From contig JAWCNV010000029.1 in assembly GCA_038848185.1 (NCBI GenBank), positions 1-14,040 of the forward strand: a DNA stretch of 14,040 nt, given 5' to 3'. Position numbers and translations under genes: made by a program. Numbering within the stretch: the first letter of the stretch is position 1; the number at the start of each line of letters is the position of its first letter. Below the pieces are notes generated by a model that was given only the letters and a program-made list of their open reading frames with translations, had not been told where the DNA came from and made no database searches. The stretch is from JAAOZP01 sp038848185. GTDB taxonomy: Archaea > Thermoproteota > EX4484-205 > JAAOZP01. Shown here one piece after another: positions 1-5,651 of this stretch.

Positions 1-114
1 CTCAGCAGAATTCTTGAGGCTGAAAAACCTGTTGTATATGGAGATGATGTATAGAGCAACACCTATTGCAATAACCACGCAGATAAGTATCAACGCGATT
101 AACACAATATCCAT
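1..114 (-). CDS. lemA: LemA-family membrane protein, N-terminal fragment
   Basis: The 38 codons read from ATG at 114 to the left edge without a stop. They give one long hydrophobic segment (about residues 3-25) followed by ISIYNRFFSLKNSAE. A single N-terminal membrane helix followed directly by a YN-x-L-x-x-L-(R/K)-N-x-x-E pattern is the usual beginning of LemA proteins, which then carry a cytoplasmic or extracellular helical bundle. The rest lies outside the window. LemA proteins are widespread in bacteria and archaea and their molecular role is not settled. A TATA-like box at 141-150 lies 31 bases before the ATG, so a very short leader is expected. The family call rests on this short motif only; another signal-anchored protein is possible. 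Confidence 0.68.
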   Translation of the reverse strand, partial: MDIVLIALILICVVIAIGVALYIISIYNRFFSLKNSAE

Positions 115-140
115 GTTTAAAAAAGCCTTAACGGAACTAT

Positions 141-150
141 GCTTTTAAAC
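141..150 (-). promoter_or_regulatory. TATA-like box for lemA
   Basis: On the minus strand this reads GTTTAAAAGC, centred about 31 bases upstream of the lemA ATG. The core is nearly palindromic, so it could also direct transcription to the right, with a start expected near 172. Confidence 0.5.
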
Positions 151-178
151 TTTTACAGGGTTTTCTCGAAAACGTTTT

Positions 179-386
179 GGGCCCAGGCTAGTAGGCTCAT
201 CCTTCTCAATCCGCGTTTCAACAAGCCTGAGGAGGATGCTTTTACCCCGCAACGCTTCTGGAATGCTGCTTCAACCTCCCTACGGGTTTCATGCCCAATC
301 CCCATAGTCGAGGCGACTTGTGCATTCCTCGAAGCGTTGAGGCCTGTCTCAGGAGTTTCCTCCTTGAACAGGAGCCTGGTCTACCC
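179..386 (-). ncRNA. Candidate structured non-coding RNA, about 208 nt, four-helix junction
   Basis: This space between two genes has no plausible protein but folds into compatible, non-overlapping helices. A terminal helix pairs 183-189 with 373-379 (7 bp, perfect). Inside it are three arms: 198-207 with 229-238 (10 bp, one G-U or A-C); 250-258 plus 260-266 with 322-328 plus 331-339 (9+7 bp, small internal loop); and 343-347 plus 351-355 with 360-364 plus 368-372 (5+5 bp, 3x3 internal loop). The long arm can hold a further hairpin, 306-310 with 314-318. Strand is uncertain. The minus strand is favoured by a GAAA tetraloop at 359-356, a TATA-like TTAATA 26 bases before a GGG 5' end, and a T-run at 433-429 separating it from the upstream gene. 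The plus strand is favoured by a G-U instead of an A-C at 204/232. I could not match it to RNase P, SRP, 5S or tRNA. Function unknown. Confidence 0.45.
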
Positions 387-410
387 TGTTTAAGCATAAT
401 CTGAGAAAGT

Positions 411-416
411 ATTAAG
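411..416 (-). promoter_or_regulatory. TATA-like box for the RNA candidate
   Basis: TTAATA on the minus strand, centred at 413-414. This predicts transcription from about 387, just before the GGG that begins the proposed RNA. It is weaker than the other boxes in the window. Confidence 0.3.
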
Positions 417-426
417 GATTACGTTG

Positions 427-437
427 CTAAAAATAAG
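427..437 (-). terminator. T-run terminator after the six-helix membrane protein gene
   Basis: The minus strand reads CTTATTTTTAG starting 8 bases after the stop codon at 445-447. Short T-runs without a hairpin are typical archaeal termination signals. It would separate the upstream operon from the RNA candidate. Confidence 0.4.
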
Positions 438-444
438 AATGCTT

Positions 445-1056
445 TTAACGGTTTTCTCCGTCGATGCTTGTTGAACTCTCCTTCCGCCTACCTAACACTT
501 TAAGAGAGACATAGAGGACTACTGTGAAAGCAATTAGGAGGCTGATTGAGATTATCCTTGCGGCTTCAATACCTACGCCTATTCTAGGCAGAGACACCTG
601 GATCATCGGTGTTGCGAAAATGATTAAGACCGAGATGAAGAGCAGTATCTCCCTCGTGTGCGGTATTACTATTTTACCGCCTTGACCTGAAAGCATGTAT
701 GCAACTATGCCTGATAAGGCTAGTGTAAGAGAAGCTAGAACAGGGACTGTTGAAGCCCAGCCCCTAGTTAGCATTTGAGCCGTCAGAAGTATTGACAGTA
801 TGAAGCTTGAGGTGAAGCACCTTACACCTATGCTTCTCATGCGTTGACTAGTATCCATATCCTTGAGAATCATGGGGGTAACAGATCCTGCAAAAACCAG
901 GAGGGAGTTCAACAGGTTTATTCCTGTTCTAAGGAAACCTGAAACCTCGACTAGAGACGGAAGTAGCGTGAACACTGTGAACATTACGATTCCCATTAGG
1001 ACAAGCAGGTTTCCAAGCGAATAGACTGCTTCCTTTCTCTGCAAGCTCGATGCCAC
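445..1056 (-). CDS. Six-helix integral membrane protein of unknown function
   Basis: 203 residues with six predicted membrane helices (about residues 13-34, 44-64, 79-97, 103-122, 134-153 and 165-186), short loops, and a basic then polar tail (LGRRKESSTSIDGENR), which suggests a cytoplasmic C-terminus. I see no transporter or enzyme signature and do not recognise the family. The first in-frame start is GTG at 1056, 16 bases after the trmI stop, and it has no clear Shine-Dalgarno sequence. A TATA-like box at 1071-1077 lies 30 bases before an in-frame TTG at 1044 (199 residues), which is the better start if the gene has its own promoter. It is the last gene of the aminotransferase-trmI run and is followed by a T-run. 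Confidence 0.75.
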   Translation of the reverse strand: MASSLQRKEAVYSLGNLLVLMGIVMFTVFTLLPSLVEVSGFLRTGINLLNSLLVFAGSVTPMILKDMDTSQRMRSIGVRCFTSSFILSILLTAQMLTRGWASTVPVLASLTLALSGIVAYMLSGQGGKIVIPHTREILLFISVLIIFATPMIQVSLPRIGVGIEAARIISISLLIAFTVVLYVSLKVLGRRKESSTSIDGENR

Positions 1057-1070
1057 ATTGGGTAGTGCTT

Positions 1071-1077
1071 TTTTAAA
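1071..1077 (-). promoter_or_regulatory. TATA-like box overlapping the trmI stop codon
   Basis: TTTAAAA on the minus strand overlaps the last codons of trmI. Centred at 1074, it predicts a start near 1048, just upstream of the TTG at 1044, so the membrane-protein gene may also be transcribed separately. Confidence 0.35.
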
Positions 1078-1864
1078 TGTTTTCCCTCAAAACCTTAACG
1101 CCCAGCATGAGGTAAGCAGTATGGCCGATCATCAGAGATTCCGGTCTAACTCTTCCTTCAAACGGCCTTATTCTCCTGAGCATTATCTCCGCAGTCTCCA
1201 GATGCACCAAGCCAGAGTCCTGCATTGCACGATACGTTTTCTCCAGCTGGTTCATGGTTGGCACCACTACGCATATTCTTGCGGAGGGCTTAAGGAAGCC
1301 TGCAACATTCCCCAAGGCATCCCAAGGGTCTGGAAGATCTATTAAAGCAGCGTCGAAAAACTCGTTGAAAACAGCTGTTTTAACATCTCCAAGCACTAGT
1401 TCAACGTGTTCTGCGAGCCCAACCCTCTCAAGGTTTCTGCGGGCAATACTCACGGATTCCTCGTTAACATCATATGAGAAGACTCTCCCATCCGGCTTAA
1501 CTAGGTTAGCCATCACCATCGCGGCTGCTCCGCTTCCAGTACCCGCATCCAAAACCCTGAAGCCGGGAGATATTCCGAGGCTCAAAACCAAGTATCCAAC
1601 ATCCTTAGGATACATTACTTGCGTCCTCCTAGCCAGCTTAGGAATATAGTCTACGACACATGGTTTCAGTGCGAGAACCTCTTCGCCAGCATGGGTTTTC
1701 ACAACTAGCCCAGGCTGCCTACCAACCATGCTGCTAACCAGAATATAGCCCCTGTGAGTATGAATTCTGTCTCCCTGTATCTTCACAACACGCTTCTTAC
1801 CTTTGGAGTCGATGAGTAGAACATCATCCCCCTCTTTAAAGGCATCGTTCAACCTTCGGCTCAA
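1073..1864 (-). CDS. trmI: tRNA (adenine-N1)-methyltransferase, archaeal TrmI type (m1A57/58)
   Basis: A SAM-dependent enzyme that methylates N1 of adenine 58, and in many archaea also 57, in the T-loop of tRNA. This stabilises tRNA in thermophiles, and the family works as a tetramer. Seen here: an N-terminal beta-barrel-like region (residues 1-70), the family segment RRTQVMYPKD (79-88), SAM-binding motif I VLDAGTGSG (104-112), an acidic ribose-binding position YD (131-132), GD at 159-160, and DLPDPW (176-181), the catalytic motif region. At 263 residues the length is normal. The start is TTG at 1864, overlapping the aminotransferase gene by 29 bases; a second TTG at 1852 is preceded by AAGG and is a reasonable alternative. 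The overlap implies translational coupling in one operon. Confidence 0.93.
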   Translation of the reverse strand: MSRRLNDAFKEGDDVLLIDSKGKKRVVKIQGDRIHTHRGYILVSSMVGRQPGLVVKTHAGEEVLALKPCVVDYIPKLARRTQVMYPKDVGYLVLSLGISPGFRVLDAGTGSGAAAMVMANLVKPDGRVFSYDVNEESVSIARRNLERVGLAEHVELVLGDVKTAVFNEFFDAALIDLPDPWDALGNVAGFLKPSARICVVVPTMNQLEKTYRAMQDSGLVHLETAEIMLRRIRPFEGRVRPESLMIGHTAYLMLGVKVLRENI

Positions 1865-3026
1865 ACCTGTTTATCAAGGGTAGTGAATTCCTTATATCTT
1901 CTTCCTTGGCTCCGAAGCTTATCCTAACATGGTTTTCACCTGAGGGGCCGAAGCCTTGGCCCGGGGCCAATACCACGCCCGTCTCCCTGGCAAGCTCAAG
2001 GCAGAAGTCGAATGATTTGAACGGTATGGAGGGGAATACGTATAGGGAGCCCTGCGGCTCATATATCTTAAACAGGTCAGTCCTTCTGAAGCCCTGTGTA
2101 AACGTCTTTAAGCGTTTCTCAATGTTCAGCCTAACGTAGCGGGATATCTCGCTGATGAGGGGGAGTGTTTTCAGAACAGCGCGTTGCCCTACGGCGTTTG
2201 AAGTTAGCGAGGTGGCGTACCTCACCATGCTAGCACTGGTGACGATTTCCTGCTCGGAAGCTAGGAAGCCTACTCTTAAACCGGTTACACCCATGTTTTT
2301 CGAGAAGCTCCCTATGAGGATGGTTTTCTCAAGCCGGGTGTCGAAGCTTCCTGGGCTGGCCGGCTTATCTCCGCCGAAGAATATCTCGAAATAGGTTTCG
2401 TCTGAAACTATTATAGCGTTTTTCTCACACGCATATTCCACAAGCCGCTCCATGTCTCTCCGGGGAATTATGTTTCCAGTCGGGTTGTTAGGTGAGCAAA
2501 CCAGTATTATTTCACGACCGTTGCCCCCGCTTCTTCCGGAAAACTGCTCAGCAACCTCTGAATCCTGACTATAGTATTCAACCCTCGCGTTGTCGAAAAG
2601 GTTTACAGCTAAAAGGTGTTGCGGGTAAGTTGGATCAGGCAGAATAATCCTGTCCCCGGCGTCGAGAATACTCATCAAAGCTATTAGGAATGCTTCTGAC
2701 GCTCCTGCGGTTACCAGAATGTTTTCACCTTTAACTTCGAGACCCCTGCTGTCCCTCAAGTATTCAGCTATGCTGGCTCTGAGCTCGCTTAATCCTTCAA
2801 CAGGCGGATAGGTTAAACTGTTTTCCTCAGAGGCTTTTCTAACAGCATCCTTAACTAAAGGATGAGGCTCTATGAAAATATCTCCGACACTGAGATTCAT
2901 TATAGCGCCTCCCCTAGACCTAGCTTCCTTCAGTATCCTCCTGTGAGGAGGCTCTGTGAGCCTACTGATTCTAGCAGCAGCCTTCAACCCGAGGGTTCTC
3001 CGAGTAAACCCTTCCTTTTTAAACAT
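1836..3026 (-). CDS. PLP-dependent class I/II aminotransferase (aspartate/aromatic type)
   Basis: A fold-type I aminotransferase of 396 residues, cytoplasmic. Visible motifs: aromatic-rich YPP substrate/cofactor region (73-75), AGASEAF phosphate-side turn (107-113), CSPNNPTG (177-184), SDETYFEIF (208-216) with Asp209 expected to contact the pyridine nitrogen, Lys243 in GSFSKNMGVTGLRVGF as the PLP Schiff-base lysine, and Arg368 in NHVRISFG as the likely substrate-carboxylate arginine. After the lysine the family usually has an aromatic/Ala-Met-Thr-Gly pattern; NMGVTG is a variant. The substrate cannot be read from sequence; aspartate, aromatic or branched donors are all possible. ATG at 3026 is 28 bases from a TATA-like box, which suggests a leaderless message. 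It is first of three packed genes, with trmI overlapping its end. Confidence 0.9.
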   Translation of the reverse strand: MFKKEGFTRRTLGLKAAARISRLTEPPHRRILKEARSRGGAIMNLSVGDIFIEPHPLVKDAVRKASEENSLTYPPVEGLSELRASIAEYLRDSRGLEVKGENILVTAGASEAFLIALMSILDAGDRIILPDPTYPQHLLAVNLFDNARVEYYSQDSEVAEQFSGRSGGNGREIILVCSPNNPTGNIIPRRDMERLVEYACEKNAIIVSDETYFEIFFGGDKPASPGSFDTRLEKTILIGSFSKNMGVTGLRVGFLASEQEIVTSASMVRYATSLTSNAVGQRAVLKTLPLISEISRYVRLNIEKRLKTFTQGFRRTDLFKIYEPQGSLYVFPSIPFKSFDFCLELARETGVVLAPGQGFGPSGENHVRISFGAKEEDIRNSLPLINRFEPKVERCL

Positions 3027-3050
3027 TAGCTTGATTCTCTGGGGAAAATT

Positions 3051-3057
3051 CTTTTAG
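3051..3057 (-). promoter_or_regulatory. TATA-like box for the aminotransferase operon
   Basis: CTAAAAG on the minus strand, centred 28 bases before ATG 3026. It lies only 9 bases beyond the stop codon of rqc2, in the 39-base gap between the genes, so termination of rqc2 and initiation here share the same bases. Confidence 0.5.
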
Positions 3058-3065
3058 CGATTGTT

Positions 3066-4949
3066 TTAATCGAGGCTGATTGAAGGCATGTAGCGTATTT
3101 CGCAATGTTTACCAGGAATAATGCTACGAATCGATTCACGTAGCCCGCCTATTTCTCTGCGGGGTAGACCCATATCCTTAATGATCTTCTCGGCGAGTTT
3201 AGCAGCCTCCTTATCCTTGTCCCTGTCTCCCGGCGCGATAAGCACGTACCTCCTGCATTTCCCCCTAACTTTTCTTAAAGCCCCGTAGACCAATTCCCCA
3301 TCATCAGTGACGCCGACCCATAGCTTGAGCTCCACATCTCTTATGAAGTTCTTCTCCCCATTTATCGTGAATGCTCCTTTAGGAAGATACTGTCCGGGAG
3401 GAGCCTGCTTGCTCAACTGGCTTCCCCTAACCCAGTAAACATCTAGGGAGGCATACTTGCTCTCCCATGCTTTAGTTGTGTAGCATGCTGCCATCAGCGC
3501 AGCCTCCTCCAATTCCTCTTCTGAGGGGGTTTCAACGTTGCAGATGGTTACGAAGGGGGCTCCCGTGAAGTCAGCGTGAAGAACTATGCTTTTATCGTTA
3601 ACATGCTTCTTAATCAGAAGCTCGTTAGTACCAGCATCCTTGCCTGCTAGAATCAGGTTTCCGTTAACAGACGTGTTCCACCGGAACTTCTCGTACCATT
3701 TTCTCTCAACTCTCTTCCTCTCAGGAATCATCTTCTCCTTTTGGAGAGAAGCCTTCTTCTCAAGGAGAAGAATCCTGCTTTCGATCTCGGAGAGATGCTT
3801 CTCTATTTTCTTAGCTTCCTCAAACATGATGGAGGCGTTCGACGCTGCTGAAGCATCCATTTTCAGAGTGAATTCTAAATCTTTAAACAATGCTTTAACA
3901 CTTCTCTTACTGTAGTCTACTTCGAGAATTTTCATGCCGCCTGAAAACTCCTTACCCTTCTTAACAGAGTCTAAGAGAGATTGGAACTCCGTAAGGTTAT
4001 CCATAATCGTCCGGGCCCTAATCCTAAGCGTCTCTAGCTCTGAAACAAGGTTCTCCTTAACCCTTAGAAGCCTATTTAATTCTGTTGACGACCTATCCTC
4101 TTTACCTTGTGCTTCAAACCCTGTTGCAGAATAGTAGGCGTCTAATGCTTCTGAAAGACTGTTGAACTCTCTCTGCTTCAAGCCCTCCAGCGAGAGAAGC
4201 CTTATGCCGGAAACATCCACAGGAGAATCGTCTGAATAATATGTTCTCGGACTTGGGTTTTCCTCAGCCTCCCTGATAAGCATCCTAGCGGTCTCCATTA
4301 TAAGCGGAAGATTCTCTCCAACGTTCGAATCAGGATCCAGCCCGCTTCGCCTACATATCTCACTCATGATTTTCGAACCTAAGCCAAGCCTGCCAGCTAT
4401 GAACCTGCTAAGCTTCTCAGAGGAGAAGTCTTCAAGCGTTTCGAACCCTCCCCTAGGGTCAACGATGTTGGATGGCGGGAAAACGTATTTCTCACCCTCC
4501 CTGATCGACCTGGCTCCTGTTTCAACTCTTTGAGACGTGAAAAGTATGCTTCCATCCTCGGAGACAAGAACGAGGACGCCGCGTTTCAAACCTTCTACGA
4601 TAAGCCTAGCGTTAAAGCCTCCTCTGGAGAGGCTCATAACCATTATCCTGTCGAAATCATGCTGCTTAACGTCTTCAACCCTCAGGTTGCATAGGCTTTT
4701 TCTAAGCCGGGTTAAGCCTTGGCCCGGGGCGCTTGGAACAGGGTAATCGTAGCCGGTTAGGAACAGGGCTTCACCAGGCACGACTATGAGTTTCTTAACC
4801 GTCCCGCCCATCCTGAATTTCATCAGGTAGTAGCCGTATGCAGGGTGGTGGTACACGTTGTCAACCCAGGCGCCGTTAAGCTCGTTGTAAAGCTCTTTAG
4901 CCAGAATAAGGTAGTCGAAGCTGGAAAGACTTATCTTAGGGGTTTTCAA
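3066..4949 (-). CDS. rqcH: Archaeal Rqc2/NEMF (RqcH, NFACT) ribosome-associated quality control protein
   Basis: This family binds the large ribosomal subunit carrying peptidyl-tRNA after stalled ribosomes split; bacterial and eukaryotic members recruit tRNA and add C-terminal tails. Domains: NFACT-N in the first ~210 residues, including HDFDR with the conserved Asp-Arg pair; a middle helix-hairpin segment; a long charged coiled coil (about 290-410); and NFACT-R (DUF814) with WYEKFRW, AGKDAGTNE and HADFTGAPFVTI. A separate NFACT-C domain is not evident. The frame opens at TTG 4973, but a TATA-like box at 4976-4981 would start RNA near 4952. TTG 4949 is therefore chosen (627 residues, beginning MKTPKISLSSFDYL), matching where family members begin. 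It is divergent from an EMC6-like gene, 11 bases between starts. Confidence 0.94.
   Translation of the reverse strand: MKTPKISLSSFDYLILAKELYNELNGAWVDNVYHHPAYGYYLMKFRMGGTVKKLIVVPGEALFLTGYDYPVPSAPGQGLTRLRKSLCNLRVEDVKQHDFDRIMVMSLSRGGFNARLIVEGLKRGVLVLVSEDGSILFTSQRVETGARSIREGEKYVFPPSNIVDPRGGFETLEDFSSEKLSRFIAGRLGLGSKIMSEICRRSGLDPDSNVGENLPLIMETARMLIREAEENPSPRTYYSDDSPVDVSGIRLLSLEGLKQREFNSLSEALDAYYSATGFEAQGKEDRSSTELNRLLRVKENLVSELETLRIRARTIMDNLTEFQSLLDSVKKGKEFSGGMKILEVDYSKRSVKALFKDLEFTLKMDASAASNASIMFEEAKKIEKHLSEIESRILLLEKKASLQKEKMIPERKRVERKWYEKFRWNTSVNGNLILAGKDAGTNELLIKKHVNDKSIVLHADFTGAPFVTICNVETPSEEELEEAALMAACYTTKAWESKYASLDVYWVRGSQLSKQAPPGQYLPKGAFTINGEKNFIRDVELKLWVGVTDDGELVYGALRKVRGKCRRYVLIAPGDRDKDKEAAKLAEKIIKDMGLPRREIGGLRESIRSIIPGKHCEIRYMPSISLD
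4931..4938 (+). promoter_or_regulatory. TATA-like box for the EMC6-like gene, inside rqcH codons
   Basis: TTATCTTA centred 26-27 bases before ATG 4961. It lies within the first codons of the divergent rqcH gene. Confidence 0.5.
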
Positions 4950-4960
4950 CCTCAGGATGG

Positions 4961-5251
4961 ATGAGCAAGTCAAGATTTAAACCTGAAACCCAGATGTACT
5001 GGATTAGAGTAGCTCTTGGAGCATTGATAGGGGCGCTACACGCTTTCTTCTGGAGGCCCCCTTTATCCATCATAACCTCTTTTTCAACCGTGGTTAGCAT
5101 ATATCTTTTAACATACTATTTTTTCAGAAAGATCTATGAGGGGAAGCTGGAGGATGAGAAGGCTTCTTGGAAAGAGGGGATTGGAAGCTTCTTCGTAGCC
5201 TGGCTTTTCACCTGGTTTCTACTTTACAACACTCTTTTTCCCCCGGCTTAG
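4961..5251 (+). CDS. Small three-helix membrane protein resembling EMC6/Rab5ip
   Basis: 96 residues with three membrane helices (about 13-31, 36-55 and 73-93). A basic N-terminus and a charged loop between helices 2 and 3 (RKIYEGKLEDEKASWKEG) predict N-inside, C-outside. This is the topology, size and helix spacing of EMC6, a core subunit of the ER membrane protein insertase. The last helix, GSFFVAWLFTWFLLYNTLF, has the same small-residue, LFT, aromatic pattern as I recall for the third helix of human EMC6. The similarity is short and recalled, not searched, so homology is an inference; a lineage-specific membrane protein is the alternative. ATG 4961 follows a TATA-like box by 26-27 bases, indicating a leaderless message. 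Its neighbour rqcH acts on stalled nascent chains. The 3' end overlaps the opposing gene by 33 bases. Confidence 0.72.
   Translation: MSKSRFKPETQMYWIRVALGALIGALHAFFWRPPLSIITSFSTVVSIYLLTYYFFRKIYEGKLEDEKASWKEGIGSFFVAWLFTWFLLYNTLFPPA
4976..4981 (-). promoter_or_regulatory. TATA-like box for rqcH, inside the EMC6-like gene
   Basis: TTTAAA centred 29-30 bases before TTG 4949 on the minus strand. It lies within codons of the EMC6-like gene. Confidence 0.5.
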
Positions 5252-5551
5252 TTTCCTCAAGAAGTCGACCCAGGCGGCGAAATAACCTTCCTCCTCCCGG
5301 CTTAAATAGTGTGTTTCAACAGTCTCCATGATGCTTTTTAAACGGGCGTCCAAGTCTTCCGCAGACCCCTCTATCACGCTGCTTTCAACAGGCTTACGCA
5401 TAGCGTCAAGTATACCCTGCAGGCCCCTCAGGTACCCAGCCTCATAATCCCCGTCAGGCTTAAAACCTGTCATCTGCTTCTCAGCCTCATCCAGCCTTTT
5501 TCTGGCAAGCATGTCGAGAATCCTGCTTAACTGATCTACGTTACTCTTCAA
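5219..5551 (-). CDS. Conserved-looking small helical protein, unknown function
   Basis: I do not recognise a named family. The frame is open from 5680, but that would overlap the phosphoglycerate mutase promoter and start. A TATA-like box at 5577-5583 lies 29 bases before an in-frame TTG at 5551, giving 110 residues; ATG 5512 (97 residues) is the next candidate. The product is mostly helical and charged, with no membrane segment: a pattern DEAEKQMTGFKPDGDYEAGY, then LRGLQGILDAM, and later REEEGYFAAWVDFLRKLSRG. The two repeats of an aromatic/Gly followed by an amphipathic helix suggest a small all-alpha domain, perhaps binding a partner. Its tail overlaps the EMC6-like gene by 33 bases (convergent). 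Confidence 0.72.
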   Translation of the reverse strand: MKSNVDQLSRILDMLARKRLDEAEKQMTGFKPDGDYEAGYLRGLQGILDAMRKPVESSVIEGSAEDLDARLKSIMETVETHYLSREEEGYFAAWVDFLRKLSRGKKSVVK

Positions 5552-5576
5552 ACCGGGTGTCGGCAACTGGCGAATC

Positions 5577-5583
5577 TTAATAA
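5577..5583 (-). promoter_or_regulatory. TATA-like box for the 110-residue protein
   Basis: TTATTAA on the minus strand, 29 bases before TTG 5551. It sits back to back with the box at 5621-5628, 45 bases apart. Confidence 0.42.
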
Positions 5584-5620
5584 GGTTTACCGGCGGGCCT
5601 GTTCGGCAAGCCTGGGAAAA

Positions 5621-5628
5621 TTTTAAAG
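5621..5628 (+). promoter_or_regulatory. TATA-like box for phosphoglycerate mutase
   Basis: TTTTAAAG preceded by GGGAAAA, a plausible purine-rich BRE. It is centred 27-28 bases before ATG 5652 and decides that start over the in-frame TTG at 5631, which lies only 7 bases from the box. Confidence 0.6.
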
Positions 5629-5651
5629 CTTTGCTCCAGCGGCGTAATAGA

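Larger units (their letters stand above)
139..397. repeat. Imperfect inverted repeat bracketing the RNA candidate
   Basis: The left end (139-160) contains ATGCTT, AAAC and ACAGGG separated by short T-runs. The right end (384-397), read on the other strand, is ATGCTTAAACAGGG. The ends are therefore related inverted repeats, with the CCAGGCT/AGCCTGG pair further in. This may be the outer extension of the RNA fold, paired promoters, or the ends of a small non-coding mobile element. I see no convincing flanking direct repeat, so a mobile element is not favoured. Confidence 0.3.

Noticed and set aside
179..386. RNase P, SRP, 5S rRNA or tRNA identity for the RNA candidate
   Set aside because: The GGAGGAAACTCC stretch superficially resembles the RNase P P4 strand but forms its own hairpin, and the partner strand is absent. 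No SRP helix 8, 5S or T-loop sequence was found on either strand.
139..393. Open frame of 84 codons on the plus strand in the first intergenic space
   Set aside because: No family resemblance or domain-like pattern, and it lies over strongly self-complementary sequence that the RNA fold explains better.
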